DNA of 64,000 nt, taken from Pseudisothecium myosuroides (lineage: Eukaryota; Streptophyta; Bryopsida; Hypnales; Lembophyllaceae). The position numbers and the translations under genes were made by a program. Where the stretch lies: the NCBI GenBank assembly GCA_951799445.1, contig OX637291.1:7752501-7816500 (forward strand). Reading direction: 5' to 3'. Below, one piece after another: positions 1 through 11,089 of this stretch; position 1 is the first letter of the stretch; the number at the start of each line of letters is the position of its first letter. Under the pieces are notes generated by a model. That model was not told the origin of the DNA. It did not search any database and worked only from the letters and a program-made list of their open reading frames with translations.

Positions 1-630
1 AGCTTATGCTAATAGCATTATTAATACAAAATTATTTGCCTCTGAAAATAGGATTTTGAGCAATTTGAGTTATTTACGAAAATCAAAATTTGTATTGAAT
101 GTCTACTTTGGCCATTTTGGGGGGCTATAGTATTATTTTCGACCCAAAAATGCAAATTTGAAGGTCAAAATTGGGATGCAAGGACTTCTACTAAAGTTAC
201 ACAAGCCTACAAAGAGTTTTTTTGTAAATAATAAAGTGTCCACCTTCCACATGTGCTCAAAGTGCACTACCTTTGCATATATGCAGAGAATACAATTTTT
301 TTTTCCCAAAGATGTTAATTGTTGAGAAAGAAACATCTTCAAGTTAGGAAAAATGGTTTTATTTCTAGAATTTTTTGAGTTTTTTTACTATTCCTAAAAA
401 ACAAATCCCAAAGTGTTTGTTTTCTTGCATTTTCCATTATTCTTTGAATGTCCATATCTTTTGAGATAAATTTTTCTAGGTTTGAATTTTCACACTTAAT
501 TTTTTGAATGCTTTATAAATTATCCATATTTTACTTCATTTAAAAAAAAATTATTTTAGAAGTCACAGTACTCATTCAAGTACTGTCGCCGTTTTGAGCC
601 AAAACCGGCAAGTGTTTCTTGCAACTACCC
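1..630 (+). mobile_element. Right part of a 734-bp-family MITE (4-bp TSD family)
   Basis: This is the terminal part of a repeat also found complete at 7776-8509 and 55867-56600. It ends in AAGTGTTTCTTGCAACTACCC (positions 610-630), a diverged form of the family end GTGTTTCTTGCATTCACCC. The preceding AT-rich body follows the same order of blocks as the complete copies. The left half lies outside the window, so its target duplication cannot be checked. No coding capacity is seen. Confidence 0.6.
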
Positions 631-859
631 AATTAATTGTAGTTCTTTATTTGCGTACTCCTATGTACATTAAGTCTACTGCACAAACCATCAACAGAGA
701 TGATTATGTTAGAGATCACTATTTTTTTTAGATGAGCAACCAATCAAACACAATTACTATACAACATAATCATATTTAAATAATAGGCCTTTGGCACTTG
801 AGCTTCTCTATGTGCATATAGCTAAAAACTACTCTCCACCATTCCGTTGTTGTAAGGGA

Positions 860-1690
860 AGTTTGATCGTAAGAAGGTTTGGATGACTATAAATGTATTT
901 GAGGAATTTATGCTTGATTTTGAGAGAAAGATGGTTGCTATACTGAAAGAGAAGGTGATACTAGTGGTTGACAATTTCTCAAGCCATCAAGTCCCTGATG
1001 TAGGTTTACAATTGAAGGTGACCAGACTTGAATTCTTGCTTCTAAATACTTCAGAGTAGATTCCAAGCCTTGGATGTAGAAATTATCCAATCCTTCAAAG
1101 CTCAATATCACAAGTGGTTGATTCAACACTAGATAAATTCTCTTACGGAAAATAAGAGTAAAGACATTGATGTGGATCAATCTGTGATGATGCTAGAGAA
1201 TGCTTGGTGCATTGAAGTTACCACATCATGAATTGTTGGAAACATACACATATTCTTTCAGTTCTTTCTAACAATATGGAATCAAAGGAAGCAATTATGA
1301 GAGAAACTCAGGAAATAATACAGAAGAAAGACCTCGAAGAAGTTACTACCTTACTAGAACAATAGGCATTGGTATTTGCAGAGAGTGAATCTAGGCATGC
1401 TATGAATGCACATGAATTCATCAATTATGAACTAGAATTTGATCTAAGCAATCCCTACATACCTACTGAGGGAAAAATTATAAGTATGCTTGATGAAAAA
1501 GATGATATAGCTGACAATGAGCCCATTGAAGAAGTTGACCATGTGTAAATTGGTGATGTGGTGGTAGATAGAGTAGGATTCAAGGATGTTGAAAGTGCAT
1601 TAGTGACCTTGAAACAATTTTTGGAATAACTACCTGTTGATGCTACACATCTCATCCAGAGCATTCGAACACTTCAAGAGGAAATAGGAT
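860..1690 (+). pseudogene. Degenerate pogo/Fot1-like transposase (DDE_1), C-terminal half
   Basis: Translating in shifting plus frames gives the order of blocks known from pogo-type DDE_1 transposases. First comes a W-M-T...F...F block near 870-935. A strand with the second catalytic Asp (VILVVDNFSSH, about 955-990) follows, then an L-N-T-S block. In another frame comes an ALDVEIIQSFKAQYHKWL block (about 1060-1125) and then a CWKHTHIL block near 1237-1262. An acidic tail (about 1390-1550) ends in an F-L-E region. Frameshifts and in-frame stops rule out function. The N-terminal HTH half and the terminal repeats are not visible. Family knowledge: pogo elements insert at TA and give rise to Emigrant-type MITEs, one of which appears at 22085-22239. 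I cannot tell whether the two are related. Confidence 0.7.
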
Positions 1691-1744
1691 CTAGGTGTGC
1701 ACAAGAATCTCATCAAACTACTTTAGATTCTTTCTTCCATTACA

Positions 1745-2600
1745 CTTAGATGTATGATGACATTCATATATTATATATTTTCATCCTTCCTTTATATAAG
1801 TGTTATTGTTGTCAATTCCAAAGTCACATAAGAATTTTTCATGTCTATGCTACCCCAAACAAGTGTTACAAGTTTCCTTCCTCCCAAGTGTTAACAAATA
1901 TCAAGGGCGGAGTATATCAAGCTTACTTCAAGATCATGGCAAACGTGCAGTACAAGAGTTTGAAAGACATGGAAGCGGAAGCGGATTGAGTTTTGCCGCT
2001 ATTTACTGCACTATCCACTGTGGATCATGCCGAGGCATGTGGCAATGGTGTTTGATTGGTTATTAGGTGCACTTTCTACTCCAATTGGAAAGTTTGAGAA
2101 GTTCGTAAATTTCAATATTTTTTCTACAACAATATGAATTTTGGGCCTATATGATTTCTAATTATAAAATGACATGGTAGATTTTGATTTATCCCAGTTA
2201 TACACCACATTCTACATCTATGGTGAAAATTTCACATTTTTTGAGTATATTTTGTATTTGATGTGAATTTTCTTAAGAAATTCATAGTAAATTCAAATTT
2301 CTCCAAAAAAGGTTGAAAATCTTACAACTTGTAGTGCTCACACATGTGATTTCATCTCGGAAAAATAAGTACAAAATTTTCTTTCATATCTAATTAAAAA
2401 ATGGTGGCAAATAAAGTAATGGACAGTGAGGCTAGAACTCAGTACTCAGTGGTCATGGTTTCCGCACACATTGAGATCAATTTCTCGACGAATTCCCCCA
2501 TATCCTACACGCTGAAATGCTTAAGGCATCTGTTATAGGTACCTCTACCTTACATGAAGTCCCAATGATTCCATCCTCATGAATCCATTAGAGAATTATA
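1745..2600. other. Intergenic, downstream of the BTB gene
   Basis: AT-rich spacer between the pogo remnant and the 3' end of the minus-strand BTB gene. The part nearest the gene (about 2400-2615) should hold its 3' untranslated region. I see no gene, tRNA or convincing repeat end here. Confidence 0.5.
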
Positions 2601-2615
2601 GGATTCCACATGAGC

Positions 2616-3854
2616 CTACATCCCTTCCTCTTTGACTGTCCATTTACTCTTCAACAGCTTTGCAAGTGAGCTTGTGCTAATGTAAGAGTTGTAATCCTCA
2701 CTGTGCAATTTGATGACCTCCAACTGCTGCTTGAAGGGCAAAGTCAGAAACAAATCTTCTGCAGGTTGTCCCGAACGGTGCCCCGGAAGAATCTTCAATA
2801 AGAACCCCCAATTCTCTAATAGTGCCACTCGATCTGCTATTCCCAGCAGCAGATTTCCAGAGACCACCCCTTGAAACATGAGAAGGATCACCCCGGCAAA
2901 ATCAATTGCCACACTGTAAACCTTGGAAGCCACACTGTCTTTCACGGCGTTTGAGAGAATTCTCGGATACAGCTCTAAATGCAGGAAGTACTCGACCACT
3001 TCCTCCCCCACACGTGCTCTCAGTAAAGCCTTCAATACCCAACAGATGGTCGAGAGCTTTGCCACAAAGCCTTGAACTTGATTAACGCTCCTTCCATTAC
3101 ATTCTTCATAGAACTTGAGAATCATGTCCTTCGCCTCTCTCGTAATAATCATAACCGAGTCCTTCTCGAAAGTAGGAGAAAAACTTTGTCCAATGCCCTG
3201 TAACAATTCCTCCACTAAAGCGCGATAACAAAGGAAGCTGCCTTCATGACGCAAAGCACTACGTATGCACTGCTCGATGGCTTCACATGACTGCTTGGAA
3301 GAATCCTCTTGGCTCCCACCTAAATCCAACCGGGAAACCAAATCCTTGGCATGGTTTCGGGGAAAGTCTGGAGAGGAAGAGTACTCCCGAATCCTCCATT
3401 CATCCTCAGCGGACCAAATGACGGTCGACAAATACCGGCAAATGGAGCTCACCAAGTCATGGAACTGAATCTGGGACGCTACTTTGAGAAGCTCCAGACT
3501 GTACGTCACATCCTGGAAGTCCTTGAGAAATGGTTTGTACATGCGAGAGAGGCAGTCTACGTAACATACAATCTCTGCATGAACCTCAAGAACAAATTCC
3601 GAAGGGGTCGATCCCCACCTCTCACTCAAGCAGGTCGCAAAGTACTTGCTGCATTTCCTCAAATGAGTAGAATGCACCCTCAACTCGGCCAATGTTTGGC
3701 TGTGACGATGTTCCTTGTCTGCGGTCCATTGCTGGTTGATTCGGTTGCGCACCAAAAGAATAGAAATATCTTGATCTCCAGACACCCCGCCACACAATAT
3801 TACGTCCCATTTTCGCTCTTCCATCTGCGAAGATCCTGCTCGTAAACCTTCCAT
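2616..3854 (-). CDS. BTB/POZ domain protein, At3g05675-like
   Basis: Single-exon protein of 412 residues. The start is the ATG at 3854; a GTG one codon upstream is not used. A BTB/POZ fold spans about residues 28-143. It has the strand DISILLVRN, then the helix motif HSTHLRKCSKYFATCLSERW (61-80), as in the plant BTB group that includes Arabidopsis At3g05675, and then LELLKVASQIQFHDLVSSI (121-139). The remaining 270 residues are helical and end in a conserved-looking block (about 343-412: ENWGFLLKILPG, LPFKQQLEVIKLHSED). Members of this family are presumed substrate adaptors for CUL3 ubiquitin ligases; that is family knowledge, not shown here. Base composition is clearly less AT-rich than the flanks. 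No stop or frameshift is seen, and length is usual for the family. Family call is sure, orthology is not. Confidence 0.88.
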   Translation of the reverse strand: MEGLRAGSSQMEERKWDVILCGGVSGDQDISILLVRNRINQQWTADKEHRHSQTLAELRVHSTHLRKCSKYFATCLSERWGSTPSEFVLEVHAEIVCYVDCLSRMYKPFLKDFQDVTYSLELLKVASQIQFHDLVSSICRYLSTVIWSAEDEWRIREYSSSPDFPRNHAKDLVSRLDLGGSQEDSSKQSCEAIEQCIRSALRHEGSFLCYRALVEELLQGIGQSFSPTFEKDSVMIITREAKDMILKFYEECNGRSVNQVQGFVAKLSTICWVLKALLRARVGEEVVEYFLHLELYPRILSNAVKDSVASKVYSVAIDFAGVILLMFQGVVSGNLLLGIADRVALLENWGFLLKILPGHRSGQPAEDLFLTLPFKQQLEVIKLHSEDYNSYISTSSLAKLLKSKWTVKEEGM

Positions 3855-4300
3855 CACGATAGAAGAAATAGCTACTAATACTCTTTCTGCATCACTTAGA
3901 ACATACCCTAAATGATTATACGCCAGTCAAGCATAAGCAATAACTTAACACGCTTTGTTTGTCACATTAGTTATTCACTAGATATTTGAAATTCTGTCCT
4001 GAATACCAAATTAAAATTAGATATAGCATCGAAGCTCTCATTTGCTTACTGAATCAAGGTTTTTTAGGTTAGGACTTGTGAAGCTGTCTTGACATCAAGC
4101 ATAGATTTAAGAAACTCTCTTGATCTTGATGTCATTGTATGCTCAATAGGCACATAATCAAACTGAACCTGTTCATATACATGCTTGACTAAAGAACTTA
4201 CAAATGTACGGAGATAGAATTGAAGAAGGAATCCGACATGCTTACCGAATGAAGTAGACCCAACTTTGTTGCAGGACGATGATAGCTATGGCTGGAAGCA
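3855..4300 (-). other. Probable 5' leader of the BTB gene with an intron
   Basis: On the minus strand a donor-like TTCG|GTAAGC lies at about 4243 and an acceptor-like TGATGCAG|AAAG at about 3889, about 35 bp before the ATG. A leader intron of about 350 bp is therefore plausible. No transcript evidence is available, so this is inference from splice motifs only. Confidence 0.35.
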
Positions 4301-4539
4301 GAGACCAAATTAAATTTCTCAGAGTAGCTCTGCTATTTCCGACTTCACTAGAGCCACACCAATGACACACGAATTGAACGTCTCCGTAGCTTTGAAACAA
4401 CGCCAAAGCGCTAAATTCGGAATTGAATCTAAAACTCTAAACTGAAACCGTGAACTGAAGTCCGAGCACTAGGATTGACGCGGAGAGCGTTATGTCCGAG
4501 AGCAAGACTAGCAAGACCTAATTAGCATCGACAAGCTGG

Positions 4540-5170
4540 ATGCGAAAGAGCTACCGCCAGTTGTCTGCAAGTGCAGAAAGAGCCCAATTGTACTTCCGTT
4601 AGAACATTTCTGCATAAACCTCAGAGACTACAACGACAAAGGAGAAAACTACCACAACTAGAAGCCGTGCAAAGCACATCGAAGAGAATTCCAAAAGCAC
4701 GGCACGATGAAGGAGACCAACATGAGCACGGTACCGTAACCGTGCAGCACTGTCCCCCTTCGCTACAGTACCGTGTTGTCACCCTCTCGCCCTAGCGCGC
4801 TGCGGAAGAGCGGATGTGCAACTTGGCTTGGCTATTTTTTCCTTGATGGAGCGCCGAGCGCCATGATCCGTGCTTGCTGGCTATTTAAGGCACCTCATTA
4901 CTGTCAATGAATTTCTGATACACACCGCCAAGCTCAAGTTTCCGAATTCTCAGTAGGGGAGGTAAACATGATTTCAGCTTCGTCCACTTCGACAAATGCA
5001 GCACTTGAGAGCATGGCCACCAGTACACGCCCAACTTGACACGCTCAAATTTTCCATCTAACTTGGAAGGGCCCTCAATTTCCTTGTCCCTCACCGTTGC
5101 TCACCAAACACGGCCCATAATTAGTCTAAAGACCACTCATCAAGTAGAATAAAGGATAAAGCAACTAAAC
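4540..5170. other. Mixed-composition island upstream of the BTB gene
   Basis: The 4700-4870 segment is noticeably GC-rich (it includes GGTACCGTAACCGTGCAGC). A TATA-like CTATTTAAGG lies at 4871-4880 on the plus strand. Composition is gene-like compared with the AT-rich surroundings. Short open frames occur on both strands (minus 4885-5094) but none matches a family I know. This may be promoter DNA for a divergent transcript, or a captured fragment. Confidence 0.3.
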
Positions 5171-5175
5171 TTAGG

Positions 5176-5589
5176 ATGAATAGTGATTTCAAGAGCCATT
5201 CCTTGACGGCGAGGATTGAGTGTTCAAGAGAATCTTTGGAAGGGCCCGTAGCGCTTTTCATCCAGTTTGAAGAGGACCCAGAGTGTACTGGTGGGAATGC
5301 TCTCAATGCATTCTTCTATCTCAACCTGGACCAGGGCCCCACTAAAAAATGGAAGGTTAATCTAGTCAGTCGGTACAGACTTCGATCTTAACTTAGCATT
5401 ATATGCCCTTCACCCCGAATCAAAGGAGTGAGTGGCAGCCCTTCTCTTACCAACTTCACAAGAGAACCAGATTACAAATCCGACTTCAAGATCCTGAACG
5501 GTCCTAGACGGAGTCTCTCTCTCATCGATCGAGCGGACCTATCTGAGTTTGTGTCACATGTTCACGTACAGTTTGCATCCTGGATCTAA
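5176..5589 (+). pseudogene. Coding-like stretch of unknown identity, broken by one stop
   Basis: One plus frame is open from 5176 to 5589 except for a TAA at 5389-5391. The first part (71 codons) has protein-like composition, with segments such as GPVALFIQFEEDPECTGG and NALNAFFYLNLDQG. After the stop the same frame continues for about 65 codons to a TAA near 5587. A GT donor-like site (AGTCGGTACAGA, about 5371) just before the stop would allow the stop to be spliced out. The frame could therefore be one exon-intron-exon unit or a decayed gene. I do not recognise the protein. Confidence 0.3.
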
Positions 5590-5599
5590 GTTAGTCGAG

Positions 5600-6510
5600 G
5601 GGTTTCTGTATATATCGATGCCAGTATTGAGCAGTGCCGTCCTTGGAGCTTGAAACAGATATAACAAGTTGTCCATGTGTTTCAAGAAAAAACAAAACAC
5701 GTACCCAGATATAACGAGGTAGGTGTCTCATTCCTCGTACTTTTAATTTTGCGAAGCACAATTCTTTTGGTAATTAATTGCGTTCATGCTGATCAGCTGT
5801 ACGTACGTACATCCTTGTGGTTTCACTTGTTTTAGAACTTTGAATTGTTGGTCAAGTTTTTGCTACAACGAAATCCACTCCTGGAAGCATACTTAGGACA
5901 CAGGCTAGCTAGAGCTAGGGAGATTATTGATTGATTGATCGATCTCTGGTTCTCGGATTGCCATTCCCGGTTCACAGGCTTGGTCGTCAGGCTAGGGAAA
6001 ATTTGTGCCAATGATTTTCCCCATGGCTTTGTAATCTCCCATTTGTAAAACCATTTGGGGAACGTCTGGGTAATTGCACGAAACACATGTAAGGAGTAAG
6101 GGAGCGGATCCATTTTTGTTAGTTAGATTGCTTTATTTCTGATCAGCTGGTGGTTTACGTGACAACTCACACAGATATTTGTGAGCAAAGGGAGCACAAA
6201 TATCGGGGAGGTGTACATTGAAAGTATAGAATGATCACAAGATGTGCATTGAAGGCAACAATTATCACCTGCATTGAAGCATTGTCGATTTTGTATCCAA
6301 CCTACGGTTGGAAATAGGGTGACATATATAACAAGAATAGGTTGAATGGAATCTCCACAAAAAAAATTCATGGTAAATTTATTTTTGAGGAAAACAACGT
6401 ACAAAAATATGAAATCCTTCTTAAATCTATTTCTCTAAATGAAAAAACTTTCCCCTCACTGTACCCGTACACCAGCCGGATATGCTAAATTGCTTAAGTG
6501 ATCGGAAATG
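5600..6510. other. Intergenic, no gene recognised
   Basis: AT-rich with a few less biased stretches (5890-6120). Open frames on the minus strand (5832-6113, 6123-6404) look like chance. No repeat end or RNA gene is recognised. Confidence 0.4.
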
Positions 6511-6514
6511 GGTC

Positions 6515-7200
6515 GTCTCCCTTACTATTTCCTATCACAAGTTTCTTGTTGATTGGTAGTTTGGCCATAACTTTTGTATTTTGACTCTAAATGACTCTAA
6601 ATTCATAGGCAATGTACTTCGTACTCATGACTATTACACGCCTTGCCGAATTTTTTGAATTTTTTTAAAAATGGTTAACTATCCAAATATAGCCTCCAAT
6701 TTTATATCACATTTGTTAATTTTGGAGCTGAAATTTGGAGGAGATGGTCTTGTAGTACACTTTTAGCTTCTGTTCAAAGGATTTCTACAAATAGTTAATT
6801 AAATGTTGTGTAGAAGTCTTTAAAGTGAGCCTCTTTCTACTTAAATTTTGAAACATGTAAATAAGTATTTTCGTGGATTTTTTGGTAAATGACCATCTCC
6901 ATAAAGTTTTTACAAATGTGCAATTTTATTTTTTTTAAATTTTTTTCCTATTTTTTCCTAATTAAAACATCAAAATATATACGTATTTTCTTGAGATTTG
7001 GCACTTTTCTAGTTCTCCTACTTAGAGAATTTTTCTATGATTTTCCTTTGGTGTTTACCTTCATCTTATAGGTGTATACATAAGCCATATTTTCAAAAAA
7101 ATTTAAGAATTATTTTTCTAATTTGAAAGTATTCCAGAGAAAAAAAAGAAAGGAAAGAGTACTATAAAATCCAACAAATTTGGCAAGTATTTCATCTCAA
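6515..7200 (+). mobile_element. Degenerate 734-bp-family MITE
   Basis: The block order matches 7776-8509: a TTGGCCATAACTTTTGTATT block near 6561, ATGACTCTAAATTCATAGG near 6588, CCATCTCCATAAAG near 6893, and a final AAATTTGGCAAGTATTTC end near 7175-7193. Both terminal repeats have decayed, so the boundaries are approximate. Confidence 0.55.
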
Positions 7201-7255
7201 ATTTCCATAAGAATAGAACCCTGGATAGTCTCTTTGTGAGACATATGGTGTACTA

Positions 7256-7567
7256 CACTAAAAAAGGTATTTAGTGTTGGCAACACTATTTGTGAACCAT
7301 GACACTAAATATCATTAAGCCTACTAAAGTAAGTAACATTAAATGTAATTTCTAACATTAAATATACTCTATGGTAAATCTGAAATCTGAAAATGTTTAC
7401 ATTTAGTGTTAGAACTTATTAAAGGAAGGCAGAAGGGAAGAGAAGGCGAAGGCGACGCATTGAAGTTTAGCACTACACTAATCGTCCTAAAATTGACATT
7501 TAGTGTAGGGTCAAGTAGGGTGGTAATTACACTAAATGTAATCCAACACTAAATACCCTTTTTAGTG
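7256..7567. mobile_element. CACTA-ended MITE
   Basis: The ends are CACTAAAAAAGGTATTTAGT (7256-7275) and, read on the other strand from 7567, CACTAAAAAGGGTATTTAGT. The inverted ends agree over at least 24 bp with two differences and continue into repeated TTTAGTGT blocks inside. The unit is 312 bp with no coding capacity. CACTA termini are typical of the CACTA/EnSpm superfamily, which makes 3-bp duplications. The flanks (CTA left, AAG right) do not match, so the duplication has decayed or the assignment is only by end motif. Confidence 0.6.
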
Positions 7568-7775
7568 AAGTAAGGGCTGCCGCATTGTACAGTGGGAGGA
7601 CAAAAGTCCTGTCGTGTTTTTTTTCCCGTTGTTTTGGAGGACACTGCTGGATGATGAAAATGACCATTACACACACACTTTAAGCTCAATGCTTCCTAAA
7701 ATCAACAATGTCATTTTTAATATATCAAGCACCTTTTGTAGGTGCCGTGAGAGCTGTGGTTGAAGTTTTAGATGT

Positions 7776-8509
7776 GGGTGAATGCAATAAACACCTGTAC
7801 TATTTTGCGTCACACCTTGCATTTTGATTAGTTTTTTAGCCATAACTTTTGTGTTCTAGCTCCAAATGACTCAAGATTTATAGGTAAGGTACTCATGACT
7901 ATTATACATCTTGCCTAATTTTTTTGTAATTTTCAAAAATAATTTACTGTCCAAAAATAGCCCCCGATTTTATGTCACACTTGCCAATTTAGAGGTTTTT
8001 AGTACTTTTTAGTACCCAAAAAAACGAATTTTGAGCCGAAATTTGGAGGGCATGGTCTTTCTAATAGACTTGTAGCTTTGCAGGGAAGGAATTCTAAAAA
8101 TAATTAATTGTATGTGGTGTGGAAGTCCACAAAATGCGCTTCTTTCTGCTTACATTTTGAAACATATAAAATATTATTTTTGAGTTTTTTGGGGTGAATG
8201 ACCATCTCCATAGAGTTGTTACAAATGGCCAATTTTCATTTTATATATTTAATTTTGTTTCCTATTTTTAACTAATTTATACATCAAGATATCTATTTTC
8301 TTAAGATTTGGCACTTTTTTAGTTCTCTAACTTAAAGAGTTTTTCTATACATTTCCTTTGGTGGTTACCTTCATCTTAAAGGTGTATATATTAGCCATAT
8401 TTTTCTTGTTTTTTAAAAATTATTTTATAATTTTATAATACTCCAGAAGAAAAAACATGAGTATTGTAAAAAACGCAACAAAATCGGCAGATGTTTCTTG
8501 CATTCACCC
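7776..8509 (+). mobile_element. Complete 734-bp MITE with ATGT target duplication, nested in Tc1
   Basis: Ends are GGGTGAATGCAATAAACACC (7776) and, on the other strand from 8509, GGGTGAATGCAAGAAACATC. Direct ATGT copies lie at 7772-7775 and 8510-8513. Length is 734 bp, exactly as for the copy at 55867-56600. It has no open frame of note. It interrupts the Tc1 element and is therefore younger than that insertion. Confidence 0.85.
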
Positions 8510-8549
8510 ATGTATATTGATTTATGAAGCTGTACCTATACTACCATCG

Positions 8550-9600
8550 AGCTGAACGTCCTTTTACAGCAATTACAGCCTGCATTCTATCAGGCAAGGT
8601 ATCAACCAAGCTTTGAAGTCATTCTAGGTCTATTTGGTCCCAGACCGCTTCAAGTTGAGCCCTAATTTCAGCTTCATTTGTGGCTTTTGGCCGCTTCTGC
8701 AAATCGCTCTTCATCTTGCCCATACATGTTCTATCGGGTTCAGATTCGGTGAATTTGTTGGCTATTCAAGTTTTTCAATGTTGTGAGCTGCTTGCCAAAC
8801 TTTTGGTGCATTGGAGTGGTGTATCGAGGCACCATCCTCCATGAGGATAGGTTGGACTTATTTGATGAGGTGCACCCAAAACCTCCCCAATTCACCATCA
8901 TACACTTGGTTGACAAAATCCATTGCCGTCCGTCGTCCTTTCTCCATAAGCACCAACTTGCTCTTCTTCTTTGCTGCAAAAGCCCTCCAAATCATTACTA
9001 AGGTGCCGCCATACTTGTAAACAGACGTCAAGCAATCTATATTGTACTTTTCATACGTTGTCTTCTAAACCAAAATGCATCGATAATTTTTGCCAATTTC
9101 AAAGCTTGCTTCATCTGTCTAACAAACAGAATTCCAGAATTGAATTGACTCAGTCTCATACCTGAAGGCAAATTCTAGCCTCTTGGCCATATAGGGCTCG
9201 CTCAAGTAGGGTTTCTAGGGTGCCACACGAGCAAACAAGCATTTTGCATGTAGAGCTCTATTGACAGTTTTTGTGCAGGCATCAACAACTAATTGGTTGG
9301 TAATTTCTGCTAATGTCGCCCTCCGCTCGCCATGAACAATCCGCACAAGCTATCTAGTTTCTCTAATTGTCAGTTTCTTCGGCCGTCCACTCCTTTCTTT
9401 GGATGTAAGACATTCTTCGGATCGCCACTGCTTCATAATGCGTTGCACCTGGCGTTGTGTTGTGTTGAATCGAGCGGCAATCTCTGGTGTCTTTACGTCC
9501 CCATTCTTCATTCCAACTATTTGGTGTCGTTCTTCAAGAGTTAAATGACTACTCTCCAAAGTTTCAGCTATATTGAGCTCGTTTGTGGTGTGGAAAAGCC
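8550..9600 (-). pseudogene. Tc1 DD34E transposase, inactivated
   Basis: Reading the minus strand from about 9590, there is an intact N-terminal HTH region (LTLEERHQIVGMKNGDVKTP, then TTQRQVQRIMKQWRSEE and GRPKKLT). The three catalytic blocks follow: TDEASFE with the first Asp, LMEDGASIHH with the second, and NSPNLNPIEHVW with Glu third. Counting from the second Asp to the Glu gives 34 intervening residues, so DD34E. A C-terminal region with the usual SLVDTLPDRM-like tail is present with frame changes. Stops interrupt it right after the HTH linker, before the first Asp, and twice between the second and third acidic residues. Family knowledge: the TIR-binding HTH and the DDE fold cut and paste the element at TA. 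This copy is dead. Confidence 0.8.
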
Positions 9601-9679
9601 GCCTGTGGTGAAGGGGTGGTTTCGGGAGTACACAATTCAGGAGAAAAAAATGACGGGACTTTTGTCCCCCCACTGTACA

Positions 9680-10526
9680 TATATCTTCCACTAAGGTTTA
9701 TATGGAACTTAGTCATTAATAAAAAATTTGCAAGCCTAGCTACAAGATTGACTTTGGTTTGAACTTGTATTGCTTGTATAATTTGCCGTGGTATTTATTC
9801 GTCACGTCAAGCCTTGCATAAAATTTGATGAAAAGTGTACGTTCTTTATCATTGAGATTGGTTTGGGATAGCACGATGGCCTGTTATTCAGGTTGGTTTT
9901 GAATTTAGAGGTGAATGCTAGTGGATTGGAGATGATGGATACCTATGGAATATTTTTCGCACTCATAGGATTTCAGGCTTAAAATACTACGCAATTACAT
10001 TTCGTCAGTGGATTTTCTGAAATCCGGGGTGTAGGACTAGTGATTGCTACCAGCTAAATTGCAAATCCCAAGGGCTCACTGGTGTACCGTTTGCCCTTGC
10101 ACGATTCGATTCGGGCATGCAATTTGAAAATATATGGGTCTGCCCGACAGGAGCATCTTCACACTCTAATTCTCTTCTTGTTGTCATATGTAGTTATATC
10201 CTTTCAGGCAGGCAGTACATGGGATTTTTTTTCTTAATGTTTTTTCTTTCTATTATCTGAAAACCCATATTACAAGACTATATCCATGTTCAATTGACAT
10301 GTGAAAAAGACACACTAGCTCAAATGATGTTCAAATTCCAAAACAAAAAAAGCTTGGAAAAATGAGGTGCTCGAAACCAAAATGAGCATGTATGCTACAT
10401 CCCTCATTTATCCAAAATTTATTCATCTTTCAAAGGGAAAAAACCCATGAGGTAGTCTACTTTAATAATGCCCATCTTCTTCAAATTGCCCCTATTATTA
10501 GCTCTAGAATGGATATGAGGTGGTTC
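9680..10526. other. Intergenic, nothing recognised
   Basis: Moderately AT-rich DNA between the Tc1 element and the first TTAA-flanked element. No reading frame, repeat end or RNA gene is supported. Confidence 0.4.
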
Positions 10527-11086
10527 TTAACCCCTAAAGTTCCATTGACCCTACAAGAGCCAAAATGCAACTTTGGGCAGGTTCATATGGTCTCAATATT
10601 CATCAATGTTTTCTAAAAAAATTTGTGAAGCTAGAAAAACACGTAAGTTTTTCGGGAGTATAATTTTTTATTTTAATCGGTGCCCGGAAGCAAAAGTTAT
10701 GGCACAAAAAGCTGAAAATGAAGGTCAACGGGCAATCCAAAAAAAAAAAAAAATCCCTAAAATATTATATTTTTGTCTACATGTAAAACTTTGATTCATT
10801 CTATTTGGACTAGTGATGAGAAAGTTATGGACAATCTTGTTTTTTGGGCAATCTACGGTTGTTCTTGAAAAAAAAAATTGTCCAACTTTGAATGCTAATA
10901 TCTTCTAATCCGTACAGTCAAATTTGATAAAAAAAATTTACCACATGATCTCAGACAAGTGATGTACAAGTTACTACGGCTAGATTCTTAAAAAAAACGT
11001 TTTTTTGCTTTCTTGGGTGGATGTAGCAGAAATGGCAGCTTTGAGTGGTTTTGACAGAAAAGTGGCCTTGGGACTTTAAGGGTTAA
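10527..11086. mobile_element. TTAA-flanked piggyBac-like MITE (560 bp)
   Basis: TTAA at 10527-10530 and 11083-11086. Ends read inward: CCCCTAAAGTTCCATTG (left) and CCCTTAAAGTCCCAAGG (right, other strand). Two internal AAAGTTATGG blocks lie at 10692-10702 and 10821-10830. Related elements are at 43724-44640 and, inverted, 56812-57739. Confidence 0.75.
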
Positions 11087-11089
11087 ATG

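Larger units (their letters stand above)
7588..9677 (-). mobile_element. Tc1-type transposon with DD34E transposase remnant, carrying a nested MITE
   Basis: TA dinucleotides at 7588-7589 and 9676-9677 flank inverted ends that start CAGTGGGAGGACAAAAGTCC on the left and CAGTGGGGGGACAAAAGTCC on the right. They stay similar for about 33 bp. CAGTG ends with a TA target are characteristic of Tc1/mariner elements. The body holds a minus-strand transposase remnant (about 8550-9640). A 734-bp MITE with its own ATGT duplication sits inside at 7776-8509. Without it the element would be about 1.35 kb, close to a normal Tc1 length. Confidence 0.85.

Noticed and set aside
3351..3845. 164-codon plus frame antisense to the BTB gene
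   Set aside because: Shadow of the real minus-strand gene.
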